The position numbers were made by a program, and so were the translations under genes. A stretch of DNA of 48,767 nucleotides from a bacterium BMS3Abin03 (GTDB taxonomy: Bacteria; Bacteroidota; Ignavibacteria; Ignavibacteriales; Ignavibacteriaceae): assembly GCA_002898075.1 (NCBI GenBank), contig BDSV01000169.1:1-48767 (forward strand). Reading direction: 5' to 3'. Below are positions 25,981 to 33,675 of this stretch, one piece after another. Below the pieces are notes generated by a model, which saw only the letters and a program-made list of their open reading frames with translations, was not told the DNA's origin and searched no databases. Position 1 is the first letter of the stretch, and each line of letters starts with the position of its first letter.

Positions 25981-26724
25981 CTATCGTAGTCTCTTCATAT
26001 TCTGTTGAGAAAAAAAACTATTGGGTATCGGTTTATCAAACACAACGTCTATCAATTCAAGAATTGTTTTGTTTCCTTTTTTATCCATAGGAATCATAAT
26101 TAATTTTGTAGGTAAAGTTCTACCGCCCATTTTTTTAATTTCACTGCCTAATTGCATGTTTATTAAAGCACCGGTCTCATCATAGAATTCTATTTTCAAT
26201 TCATAGTATTCTTTTTTTGATACCCACATAAGAATTTTACCCCACACTACCGCTGCGTTCGGCTTTGGTGTTAGTTCAATCTTATAACAATCATAACCAT
26301 CCACTACTTCCGAACCTATTATTTTGTGTACATAATCGTTAACAATAGATGACTCTTTAAGCAGATCATCGTTTGTAAAATCGGAGCCCATCCAGGATTG
26401 CATCATCATTGAAGGCGGAATTTTTATCATCCTGCCAATCGAGGGCATCCAGTTCCACAATTCGTTTTTTCGTTTAAGAAACACCTGTCCTTTTTCCCGC
26501 GCCGGTGCAGTAATTAAAATCATATAATAATCTGTTCCCTTCGACCACACTTTCATTGTAACTTCACGCGACCAGTCAGGGCGAACAACCTTCATCTTGT
26601 TAATTCCCTGCGAAGTTTTCCCCATAACAAGATCATTTGCTTTCCTGACAATTTCCGTTGCATTCTGCCCGAATAATAAAAACGGCATGAAAACAAACAA
26701 AAGCAGGAAAAATATCTTTCGCAA
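25981..26724 (-). CDS. LolA-like outer-membrane lipoprotein-sorting protein
   Basis: The 247-residue periplasmic protein has a signal peptide (MRKIFFLLLFVFMPFLLFGQ) and the family phrase 'NELWNWMPSIGRMIKIPPSM' followed by 'QSWMGSDFTNDDLL' (about 87-122). These are typical of the LolA_like sorting-protein family (I recall PF17131). The fold is a half-barrel that carries lipids or lipoproteins. It is the first gene of an operon with two FtsX permeases, an ATPase and an outer-membrane barrel, under a divergent TetR regulator. It therefore looks like an inducible LolA-FtsX pathway separate from the housekeeping Lol system. Confidence 0.88.
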   Translation of the reverse strand: MRKIFFLLLFVFMPFLLFGQNATEIVRKANDLVMGKTSQGINKMKVVRPDWSREVTMKVWSKGTDYYMILITAPAREKGQVFLKRKNELWNWMPSIGRMIKIPPSMMMQSWMGSDFTNDDLLKESSIVNDYVHKIIGSEVVDGYDCYKIELTPKPNAAVVWGKILMWVSKKEYYELKIEFYDETGALINMQLGSEIKKMGGRTLPTKLIMIPMDKKGNKTILELIDVVFDKPIPNSFFSQQNMKRLR

Positions 26725-26748
26725 AATAATAGTTCCTTGTTTTTATAA

Positions 26749-26766
26749 TGACTAAACGTTCAGTCA
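26749..26766. promoter_or_regulatory. TetR operator at the LolA/ABC operon promoter
   Basis: TGACTAAACGTTCAGTCA is an 18-bp palindrome with one mismatched pair, the classic spacing and core (TGA...AACGTT...TCA) of AcrR/TetR-type operators. It lies 25-42 bases upstream of the LolA-like ATG and next to the candidate -10 of that operon. Confidence 0.8.
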
Positions 26767-26767
26767 A

Positions 26768-26796
26768 AACATAATTAAAATATATATTATTGTCAA
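26768..26796 (-). promoter_or_regulatory. Candidate sigma70-type promoter of the LolA/ABC operon
   Basis: On the minus strand TTGACA (26796-26791) is followed after 17 bases by TATGTT (26773-26768). The TetR operator overlaps the expected transcription start. The -35 box belongs to an 11-bp inverted repeat, ATTGTCAAGAT at 26789-26799 and ATCTTGACAAT at 26827-26837, shared with the divergent promoter. Confidence 0.6.
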
Positions 26797-26829
26797 GATA
26801 AAACGTAGTTAAAAAAATAAATTTTCATC

Positions 26830-26858
26830 TTGACAATAACAAAACAAAAAAATATTAT
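26830..26858 (+). promoter_or_regulatory. Sigma70-type promoter of the tetR gene
   Basis: TTGACA (26830-26835), 17-base spacer, TATTAT (26853-26858). This is near-consensus and points at the TetR gene 28 bases on. Confidence 0.7.
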
Positions 26859-26862
26859 TACT

Positions 26863-26880
26863 ATTGAACATTTATTCAAT
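26863..26880. promoter_or_regulatory. Second TetR operator, autoregulatory
   Basis: ATTGAACATTTATTCAAT is an 18-bp palindrome with inner mismatches, the same length as the operator at 26749-26766 and sharing the TGAAC/TTCA half-sites. It lies between the tetR -10 and its ATG. Confidence 0.6.
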
Positions 26881-26885
26881 TAAAA

Positions 26886-27482
26886 ATGCCAAGAACAAAA
26901 GAACAACTGCAGGAAATAAGAAAAAAGACCGAGAAGCTAATACTATACTCTGCTTTGGAGTTATTTGCCGAAAAAGGTTTTAACGGAACTACAATAAGTG
27001 ATATTGCTGCAAAAGCAGGCATATCAAAAGGATTGGCATATAATTATTTTAGCAGTAAAAAAGACTTATTGGAAGCCGTTTGCGAGACTCTTTTAATTGA
27101 AATGGACAAGATATTTAAACCGATTGAACAAATTGAAGATCCTTATCTAAAAATAGAAATATTAATTAATCTTATATTTACACAGATAGAAAAAGAAGAA
27201 AAATTTTGGAGATTGTATATGGATTTCAGTCTTCATCCCGGGGTAAAAGAAATTGTAAATAAAATAACTGTCGATTATTTAGACACGGGATTTAAATTGC
27301 TCGAGAAGATATTCCGCCAAATCGGTATTAAGAATCCCGCTAATGAATCCAAATTATTCGGCGCCATTATAGATGGGATGAGTCTTCACTATATTTTCAA
27401 CAAAGAACATTATCCTTTAAAACAAATGAAACGTTTTCTGAAAAAAAAATATAATAAGGAATCACTTGAAAAATTGAAATGA
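26886..27482 (+). CDS. TetR-family transcriptional regulator
   Basis: The 198-residue protein has a TetR N-terminal DNA-binding domain at residues about 13-60 ('ILYSALELFAEKGFNGTTISDIAAKAGISKGLAYNYFSSKKDLL') and an all-helical ligand domain of no recognised subgroup. It is divergent from the LolA/ABC operon, with paired palindromic operators at both promoters, so it should repress both that operon and itself. Inducer unknown. Confidence 0.93.
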   Translation: MPRTKEQLQEIRKKTEKLILYSALELFAEKGFNGTTISDIAAKAGISKGLAYNYFSSKKDLLEAVCETLLIEMDKIFKPIEQIEDPYLKIEILINLIFTQIEKEEKFWRLYMDFSLHPGVKEIVNKITVDYLDTGFKLLEKIFRQIGIKNPANESKLFGAIIDGMSLHYIFNKEHYPLKQMKRFLKKKYNKESLEKLK

Positions 27483-28047
27483 CCTCGATTAAACATTCCA
27501 TATTGCCCCAGCATTAAAAAAGGATGCATCTAATTTACTTTTAATTTGGTTTTCGGATTTTGTTTTTTAATGAGCTTACTCTAATATCTCCCCGGTTTTG
27601 TTTTCGATAATCGGGGGAACATTTTTTAAACCCGAGGTCGGCAAATCCATCATCCAGAACATCTTCTCCAAGAATATCCAAATTCGTTTTATTTAAAAAA
27701 CATTACTGGTTTCATATTTATCAATTAACGAAGCAATTAACAATTCGCTTTTTTTTATATTTTCATATTCTATAAGTTCACTCTAAAAAGATAATTACAC
27801 AATAAACGAGGATTCAAAAAGCTTAAATTATTAATGGATTTCCACTTTCCCCGGTGGACTGGAACAAGCTGTAAGAATGACAATTCAAAAGTATTAGCTT
27901 TTTAGAGCGAATTCTGCTATTATTTATCTGCTAAATTATTTTTTTATTTTATTTGGGATAATTAAATAATAGAATTAAATTAATTATGAAGTTACTAGAA
28001 TTTTTCACTCTTCAGGATATTATTTATATAAAACGGAGGGAAATCTT
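27483..28047. other. Intergenic region with partial palindromic element and hairpin
   Basis: No intact gene. It contains a solo half of the palindromic element (TTAATTTGGTTTTCGGATTT from 27541) and a hairpin TCCCCG/CGGGGGA (27589-27594, 27612-27618) followed by a T-run, perhaps the tetR terminator. On the minus strand two short coding-like fragments in different frames read 'ELLIASLIDKYETSN' (about 27700-27750) and 'NLDILGEDVLDDGFADLGF' (about 27630-27685). They may be debris of one lost gene. Confidence 0.45.
27589..27626 (+). terminator. Possible tetR terminator hairpin
   Basis: TCCCCG and CGGGGGA arms around an AT-rich loop, followed by ATTTTTT at 27621-27627. It is about 110 bases past the tetR stop. 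Confidence 0.5.
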
Positions 28048-29187
28048 ATGAAAAAAGTATTTTCAACCTGCTTAATATTATTAACACTTATTTTTACGTG
28101 TGTTAATTTCGCTCAATCCAGGTCTGTTAGCGAAAATTCATGGGCATTCGGATTTGGTTTTTCCTATCCGAGGTACATTTCAATTAACGATGCTGTTGTT
28201 GAAAGCTCTAATTTTTACGGCGGATATCTATCGATCCAGAGAAACTTTAACGAGCATATCGGCTTACGATTAAAAGGCGCTTATAACCATGTTGAAGCTA
28301 CCTATCAGATCAATCCTAAAATTGGTCAAGTGGCTAAAAATAATATGATGACGGGTGATCTGGATTTCTTTTATTATTTTGTTCCCTGTGAACCCTGGTC
28401 GCCTTACCTGTTTGGCGGCGCAGGAATAAATTTGTATAAAGTAGAAAATGCTTTCGAAGCAAGCTTAGACAATAACAGTACTGCAGACGGTCAGTTTAAC
28501 GTGGGTGCAGGTTTGGAAATAAAATTAGGAGTAGATTGGAGAGTGAAATTCGAAGCTGCTTATCACTCCGTTTGGAGCAGCAACCTCGACGGAAGACGCG
28601 GTGCCAGCAACGGTCTTTTCGGGGGAACAGCAAATGATACCTGGGTTAACGGCGATGTCGGATTGGTTTATTACTTTAGTAAAGGAGACCCTTCAAAATT
28701 GTGTGAACTATACACCGGTATCGAAGCTGTCAATTATAACGAGATCGAAGATATCGTTAGAAAGTATCAAACTCAACCAACTGAAATAGATTATAACAGA
28801 ATTGAAGACATAGTTAAGAAATACACTAAAAAAACTATCGAATCAAAATGGACACTTATAGGTGTCAACTTCGATTTTAATAAAGCTACCCTCAAACCTG
28901 AGGCATACCCTATACTTAACAATGCTGCTGAAATACTTTTATCTCATCCCGAAGTTAAAGTGGATATCGTCGGTTATACCGATCAGATCGGCTCAGATAA
29001 ATATAACGACAAGCTTTCGCTACAAAGAGCAGAAACAGTTAAGAAATACCTGATAGCCAAAGGTGTCGATGCAAACCGGATGAATACTATCGGTAAAGGA
29101 AAACGGGAATTGCTCTTTAAAGAAAATGACCCCGTTAGCAGATATTATAACAGAAGAATTGAATTTAAAGTTAAAAGTTCAAAATAA
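28048..29187 (+). CDS. OmpA-family outer-membrane protein
   Basis: The 379-residue protein has a signal peptide (MKKVFSTCLILLTLIFTCVNFAQ) and an eight-strand OmpA/OmpX-like barrel to about residue 218 ('PYLFGGAGINLYKVEN', 'VGAGLEIKLGVDWRVKFEAAYH', 'GDVGLVYYFSKG'). A linker with a duplicated motif (YNEIEDIVRKY and YNRIEDIVKKY) follows. The C-terminal OmpA domain at about 271-377 ('FDFNKATLKPEAYPILNNAA...VDIVGYTDQIGSDKYNDKLSLQRAETVKKYL') binds peptidoglycan. GGAGG lies before the ATG, and a terminator follows. It should tether the outer membrane to the wall. Confidence 0.93.
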   Translation: MKKVFSTCLILLTLIFTCVNFAQSRSVSENSWAFGFGFSYPRYISINDAVVESSNFYGGYLSIQRNFNEHIGLRLKGAYNHVEATYQINPKIGQVAKNNMMTGDLDFFYYFVPCEPWSPYLFGGAGINLYKVENAFEASLDNNSTADGQFNVGAGLEIKLGVDWRVKFEAAYHSVWSSNLDGRRGASNGLFGGTANDTWVNGDVGLVYYFSKGDPSKLCELYTGIEAVNYNEIEDIVRKYQTQPTEIDYNRIEDIVKKYTKKTIESKWTLIGVNFDFNKATLKPEAYPILNNAAEILLSHPEVKVDIVGYTDQIGSDKYNDKLSLQRAETVKKYLIAKGVDANRMNTIGKGKRELLFKENDPVSRYYNRRIEFKVKSSK

Positions 29188-29234
29188 AACATTAGCGATA
29201 TAGCTGGTGTAAATTCAGCTTTGAAAAATTTTGA

Positions 29235-29270
29235 GGATTGAACGGTGATAAGCTGTTCAATCCTTTTTTT
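29235..29270 (+). terminator. Terminator of the OmpA gene
   Basis: GGATTGAAC (29235-29243) pairs with GTTCAATCC (29255-29263), followed by seven Ts (29264-29270). Confidence 0.92.
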
Positions 29271-29306
29271 ATTTTAATGAAAATAAATAACAATTGTTGA
29301 GATAAA
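29271..29306 (+). repeat. 36-bp exact direct repeat, copy 1
   Basis: Begins ATTTTAATGA and ends GATAAA; identical to 29716-29751. Similarity continues more weakly after it (AACAATCA.TTG). The two copies bracket the palindrome cluster. Confidence 0.85.
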
Positions 29307-29715
29307 GGGCAACAATCATTTGCCGTCTGCTTTAGCTGACGGAATAGGAACAGAAGAAAAACTAAACCGGCTTTAGCCGCATTTCTTTGTTTGGGCTGAA
29401 GCCCGTAATTGTTGTTTCACTTTTGTAATCCGTTCGCTGAAGCGAACGGCAATTGATATATGTTAATTTTAATATTCTATTAGATAAAGCGAACGGGAAT
29501 TGATGTACAGCAATTAATTAAAACGGTTAAAACCGTTTATTCTTGTTTGGGGTTTGTATCTTCAGTAACCACCCAATTGAAATTGGGTGTTAATGGAAAA
29601 GCATTTCACTATCACATAAATTTATTTGGGTGACGATAAAACAACAGCAGCACGAGAAAATGTGTTTATATCAACCGTTTTAACTGTTTATAAAAACGAC
29701 CAATCAACCTGAGTT
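29307..29715. repeat. Cluster of short perfect palindromes with a 2-nt centre
   Basis: Non-coding. Palindromes are CCGTC-tGCT/AGCt-GACGG (29323-29342), CGGCTTTAGCCG (29368-29379), GGGCTGAAGCCC (29393-29404), CCGTTCGCTGAAGCGAACGG (29430-29449), a half copy of the last (29487-29500), AAACGGTTAAAACCGTTT (29521-29538) and CACCCAATTGAAATTGGGTG (29570-29589). All have two arms separated by exactly two bases (TT, GA or AA), but the arm sequences differ. The same architecture recurs in the insertion at 33747-33917 and in the B12 riboswitch. Confidence 0.75.
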
Positions 29716-29751
29716 ATTTTAATGAAAATAAATAACAATTGTTGAGATAAA
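29716..29751 (+). repeat. 36-bp exact direct repeat, copy 2
   Basis: Identical to 29271-29306, in the same orientation, 445 bases downstream. About 95 bases before the VOC gene. Confidence 0.85.
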
Positions 29752-29846
29752 TAGAAACAATCACTTGATACTTCAATTAATTAAAATTAATTTTTCAGTG
29801 AATAATAAATGTAAAATTCACATTACTAAAACAAAGGGAATAAAGT

Positions 29847-30197
29847 ATGCCCGATCTTCTTATTGCGCATGTTGAAATACCGGCTACAGATTTGGAGAGA
29901 GAAAGTTTATTTCTAAAAAATATGTTCGGATGGGAGTTCAAACCTTTCGGAAAAGGTTACCTGCTTTTTAATAACCATAAGGGAATAATGGTTGGACTGA
30001 GAAAAGTAGATAACGTAAGCACGGGCGATACGACTGTTTTCCACGTTAACATAACAGATATTAATGAAGCATTAAAAAAAGCAGAAGTGAACGGCGGTAA
30101 AATTAAAAGAGGCAAAACCGTAATTCCCGCAACAGGATGGTATGCTTTAATCTCTGATCCCGAAGGAAATATTATCGGGTTGTATCAGAAAAATTAG
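29847..30197 (+). CDS. VOC (glyoxalase/bleomycin-resistance) family protein
   Basis: The 116-residue protein is a compact vicinal-oxygen-chelate fold. 'AHVEIPATDLERESLFLKNMFGWEF' starts the first beta-alpha-beta-beta-beta module and 'VFHVNITDINEALKKAEVNGGKI' starts the second. The end 'ISDPEGNIIGLYQKN' is the usual metal-ligand segment. His8 and Glu10 near the start, and His and Glu-rich positions later, are compatible with metal binding. Substrate unknown. A single gene. Confidence 0.85.
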   Translation: MPDLLIAHVEIPATDLERESLFLKNMFGWEFKPFGKGYLLFNNHKGIMVGLRKVDNVSTGDTTVFHVNITDINEALKKAEVNGGKIKRGKTVIPATGWYALISDPEGNIIGLYQKN

Positions 30198-30240
30198 ATT
30201 GCTGTATTAAAGAGTTGTTTACCCCCTCGTCCTTCGGACA

Positions 30241-30261
30241 CTCCCCCTTTGTAAGGGGGAG
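30241..30261. terminator. Strong hairpin between convergent VOC and OsmC genes
   Basis: CTCCCCCTT pairs with AAGGGGGAG around a 3-base loop. A neighbouring TCCTTCGGA hairpin lies just upstream. No long T-run, so it may be a dispersed repeat acting as a bidirectional stop. Confidence 0.55.
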
Positions 30262-30307
30262 ATTAATTCTTATAAATGGATAATTTAAAAGAACTTGTCA
30301 GAGCTTC

Positions 30308-30736
30308 TTATTTTGTTTTTTCTATTCTGTATGTATGATTTATTTCCATCGCTTTTTCTAACATAGCCGATACACCGCAGTATTTTGTCATTGAAAGTTC
30401 AATCGAACGCTCAACTGCTTTGCTATCAACATCGTCTCCGTAAAAAACATATTCAAGATCTATCTTCGAATAGACCTTCGGATGTTCTTCGGTTACTTCT
30501 GCGGTTATATTTATTTCAAAGTCATCAATTTTTGCTCTTTTCTTTTGTAATATTGAAATTACATCGCTTGCAGTGCAGCCGGCGAGTCCTAACAGCAAGA
30601 GTTCCTTCGGTTTAATCGCGGCATTGCTGCCGCCAAATTCTTCGGGTCCGTCAACTGTAATCCAATGGTTCGAATCGGTTTTACCAACGAATGTGATTCC
30701 CTTTAATTGCTTCAGATATGCTTTTGTGGCTGCCAT
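30308..30736 (-). CDS. OsmC/Ohr-family protein
   Basis: The 142-residue protein has the OsmC fold, with the family phrase 'KPKELLLLGLAGCTASDVISIL' bearing the first cysteine (about residue 54) and a second in 'LSMTKYCGVSAMLEKA' (about 119). Both redox cysteines needed for organic hydroperoxide reduction are present. Length is that of the YhfA/OsmC subgroup. Single gene, convergent with the VOC gene. Confidence 0.9.
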   Translation of the reverse strand: MAATKAYLKQLKGITFVGKTDSNHWITVDGPEEFGGSNAAIKPKELLLLGLAGCTASDVISILQKKRAKIDDFEINITAEVTEEHPKVYSKIDLEYVFYGDDVDSKAVERSIELSMTKYCGVSAMLEKAMEINHTYRIEKTK

Positions 30737-30879
30737 AATTGCCCTTTCAATTATAAATAATTAATAAAATATTTGATAATGTGAAACTAAATTAGTTTCC
30801 AATGAATGAAAAAGGATTGTTATTTAAAGAATAAGATATTATTATAAAGAAAAATAATTTACAAATAAAGGAGATAAAA

Positions 30880-31089
30880 ATGGCAGAGCACGTTTATAAG
30901 TATATTGAGCTTGTCGGTTCTTCGAAGAACAGTCTTGAAGAAGCAATACAAAACGCAGTAAACAAAGCAGCACAAACCGTAAGAAATATGAGATGGTTTA
31001 TTGTTACAGAGCAGCGAGGCTACATCGATAATAATGAAGTTGCATATTACCAGGTAACAATTAAAGTTGGATTTACACTGGAAGATTAA
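30880..31089 (+). CDS. Dodecin, flavin-binding protein
   Basis: The 69-residue protein matches dodecin in length and pattern: 'VYKYIELVGSSKNSLEEAIQNAVNKAAQTVRNMRWFIVTEQRG', with the conserved Trp in 'RWF' that stacks on flavin, and the final 'YQVTIKVGFTLE' strand. Dodecins form dodecamers that store flavin. AAAGGAG lies before the ATG. Confidence 0.95.
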   Translation: MAEHVYKYIELVGSSKNSLEEAIQNAVNKAAQTVRNMRWFIVTEQRGYIDNNEVAYYQVTIKVGFTLED

Positions 31090-31093
31090 TTTT

Positions 31094-31130
31094 CATTCGC
31101 GCATTAGCGGCAAATAATCTGCCGCGAATG
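31094..31130. terminator. Hairpin between convergent dodecin and decarboxylase genes
   Basis: CATTCGCG (31094-31101) can pair with CGCGAATG (31123-31130), or alternatively GCGGCA (31107-31112) with TGCCGC (31120-31125). No long T-run. Confidence 0.55.
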
Positions 31131-31132
31131 TG

Positions 31133-32599
31133 CTAATCAAGTAATTCATTTAGTTTTTGTTCGATGAGATTTCGGGCATCATTTACATTTTGTTCAAATG
31201 TTCTTATGCCTGAAATTGCTATTCGTATCACAAACTTGTTGTTTAATTTTGTATGAGATAAAAACAGTTTACCGGTAGAATTAATATTATCGAGCAGTTT
31301 TTGATTTAATTCATTTAACTCATCTTCATCGGTTATATTTTGTGGATGAGCGCGGAAGCAAACAACGCTGAAAGGTGTCGGCGCCATTCGTTCAAATTTT
31401 GGATTTTCATCAATCCATTCTGCAAATTCTTTCGCAAGTCGAATGTGTTCTCTAATTCTGTTCTGTAAACCTTCGACACCGAAGTAACGCATAATAAACC
31501 AGGATTTAAGAGAGCGAAACCGTCTTCCCAACTGTATGCCGTAATCCATAAAATCTGTTGCGTCTTCATTTTCCCCAGCCAAATATTCAGCACTTAAGCT
31601 GAATGCTCTTTTTAACACATCGGGTTTTTTAGTTAAGAACAAGCTCAGGTCGATCGGGGTGAACATCCACTTATGCGGGTTGATAACGAGTGAATCGGAT
31701 TTCTCTATTCCTTTAAATATCCATTGCATCTCCGGTAAAATAGCAGCGGTACCGGCATAAGCTGCATCTACGTGTAGCCAGATATTTTCTTCGCTGCAGA
31801 TCGTTCCAATCTCATCGATGTTATCAACGCTTGTAGTGGAAGTAGTGCCGACAGTTGCAACTACACAGCAAGGAAGATAGCCGTTTTGTTTATCTTCTTT
31901 AATTGCCTCCTTAAGTTTTCCGGGAATCATTCTGAATTTTTCATCTACCGGAATTTTCCTGATGCTCTCCAATCCGAAACCGAGAGTAATTACAGATTTA
32001 TCAATCGAGAAATGGGCTTGTTCGGATGAGTAGATTCTTAAACGTGGAAGTTCGCTTCTGCCAATCATTCCCTTCTCTCTTATTTTAAGATGAGAAAGCT
32101 GCTCACGTGCAGCGGCAATTGCGTGCATCGAACTTGTCGAAGCCGTATCATAAATTATTCCCCAAAAATTTTGCGGCAGATTGAAAATCTTTTTGTACCA
32201 GTTTATCATTTTCTCTTCAAGTTCGGTAGCAGAGGGACAGGTATGCCATGCCATCGCGTTTACATTTAATCCAGCGCTTAAAAGTTCGGCTAAAATTCCG
32301 GGTCCGCTCGATGTAGAATTAAAGTAAGCCATAAAATCAGGATGATTCCAGTGAGTGATTCCCGGTAAAATTTTATCATTAACATCTGCAATTATGCTTT
32401 CAAAACTCTCCCCTTTTTCAGGCGGATTTTCAGGAAGAATATTTTTTATTTCACCCGGTTTAATGTTTGGCAGTACCGGGTAGTTCTCTATTTCATCAAG
32501 GTAAGCAGCAATCCAATCAACAAACTGATGCCCGTACTTTTTTAATTCCGATGTTGGCATATCGCCTAAACTTTTAATGGCCGGTTTATTTTCATTCAT
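31133..32599 (-). CDS. PLP-dependent group II amino acid decarboxylase
   Basis: The 488-residue protein resembles aromatic-L-amino-acid/tyrosine decarboxylases. 'HWNHPDFMAYFNSTSSGPGILAELLSAGLNVNAMAW' (about 83-118) is the typical substrate-entry segment. 'LHVDAAYAG' holds the Asp that pairs with the PLP nitrogen, and 'NPHKWMFTPID' holds the Schiff-base Lys310. Substrate unknown but likely an aromatic or related amino acid. The gene starts immediately after the stop of the DUF2156-like gene (adjacent bases 32599/32600), so the two proteins probably work together. Confidence 0.88.
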   Translation of the reverse strand: MNENKPAIKSLGDMPTSELKKYGHQFVDWIAAYLDEIENYPVLPNIKPGEIKNILPENPPEKGESFESIIADVNDKILPGITHWNHPDFMAYFNSTSSGPGILAELLSAGLNVNAMAWHTCPSATELEEKMINWYKKIFNLPQNFWGIIYDTASTSSMHAIAAAREQLSHLKIREKGMIGRSELPRLRIYSSEQAHFSIDKSVITLGFGLESIRKIPVDEKFRMIPGKLKEAIKEDKQNGYLPCCVVATVGTTSTTSVDNIDEIGTICSEENIWLHVDAAYAGTAAILPEMQWIFKGIEKSDSLVINPHKWMFTPIDLSLFLTKKPDVLKRAFSLSAEYLAGENEDATDFMDYGIQLGRRFRSLKSWFIMRYFGVEGLQNRIREHIRLAKEFAEWIDENPKFERMAPTPFSVVCFRAHPQNITDEDELNELNQKLLDNINSTGKLFLSHTKLNNKFVIRIAISGIRTFEQNVNDARNLIEQKLNELLD

Positions 32600-33535
32600 T
32601 TATTTACCCTTATTTATTATTCCAAAAGATAAAATATGTGGCAGCTTGTTTATTACAAGCTTATGAAGATTAGTTTTGATTAAAATTTTTAACAAAACAA
32701 AAAAAGTAAGTTTCGGTCTCACGCAAAAATAATAATCAATCCAGATGGGATTAAATTTATTTTTAAAGAAATATAAACCCTGGTAATTATACGCAAATCT
32801 TAATCTTCTACCGATAAAATTAATTACTCCTTCTTTTGCAAATAATGTGTCTTCATAAACAGTAAAAGGTACAGCGCCAAGACTCCAATACCCGTACTTT
32901 TCCTCTTTCAATTTATTAAAGATCGAATATATCAAAGCTTCCATTACACCGACAGGCGCATGTTTGCGGCGTAATATTAATTCGGTCTGTGCATAGTTTC
33001 TTTCTTTATTCGAGAGCATAAAGGCACCATACCATACATCGGTATCATCTTTAATTACAAACAAACGATTGAAAGGTTCGAATTCATCTCTAAATAAATA
33101 TTTTAACTGTGGTTCTTTTCCGTGCGCACACTCGTGCTTGAATTTCCTTAAACGGTTTTTCATCTCAATTGAAAAAGGGACTTCCTGAAAATATTTCCCG
33201 CGGTATCCTCTTCTGATCAATTCCTTAAGTGATTTCTTTTTAAAATGATTATAGCGAAGATTAAGAATTGCTTCCTGTCCTGTTTTCATTATCTCAAACC
33301 CGTTATCCGAAAGCTCATAAGCCACACCGTCGTTGCAGCCGTCGATCAATATTTTTTTATTCGAGCTGTAAACATGTTCATTTAAAAAACTTTTCAGATT
33401 ATACTCGTAAGGAACTCTTGCAAACGTAAGCCACTTAGTGTTTCTGTTCAGGTCGATAAAAAATGATTCGGGATTATCAGCATCGAACCTGCAGAAGCTG
33501 AACGGCAGCATTATTTTTTCGTGTAACTGTTGCAT
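32600..33535 (-). CDS. DUF2156 / MprF C-terminal-like aminoacyl (acyl) transferase
   Basis: The 311-residue protein looks like the GNAT-related catalytic domain of lysyl-phosphatidylglycerol synthases. 'RRKHAPVGVMEALIYSIFNKL' and 'YGYWSLGAVPF' (about 188-222), followed by 'FAYNYQGLYFFKNKFNPIWIDYYF' (about 246-269), match that domain. The N-terminal flippase helices of full MprF are absent. Such domains transfer an aminoacyl or acyl group to lipids or other amines. Adjacent co-transcribed amino acid decarboxylase suggests an amine-containing lipid or N-acyl amine product; this is inference. Confidence 0.75.
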   Translation of the reverse strand: MQQLHEKIMLPFSFCRFDADNPESFFIDLNRNTKWLTFARVPYEYNLKSFLNEHVYSSNKKILIDGCNDGVAYELSDNGFEIMKTGQEAILNLRYNHFKKKSLKELIRRGYRGKYFQEVPFSIEMKNRLRKFKHECAHGKEPQLKYLFRDEFEPFNRLFVIKDDTDVWYGAFMLSNKERNYAQTELILRRKHAPVGVMEALIYSIFNKLKEEKYGYWSLGAVPFTVYEDTLFAKEGVINFIGRRLRFAYNYQGLYFFKNKFNPIWIDYYFCVRPKLTFFVLLKILIKTNLHKLVINKLPHILSFGIINKGK

Positions 33536-33675
33536 TGACCGGAGCTAATATATTTTATTATTATATGTTCAAAAATATATGATTGATTAATCATATTTTA
33601 CACTAAAAACTTTTACATAAAAAAGCAAAGATTTGATTACTAATATTATAATAGTGATGAAATTGAATGGGGATA

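Noticed and set aside
29271..29751. CRISPR or integron array in the palindrome cluster
   Set aside because: Palindromes differ in sequence and spacing, so there is no constant repeat; no integrase or cas gene is present.
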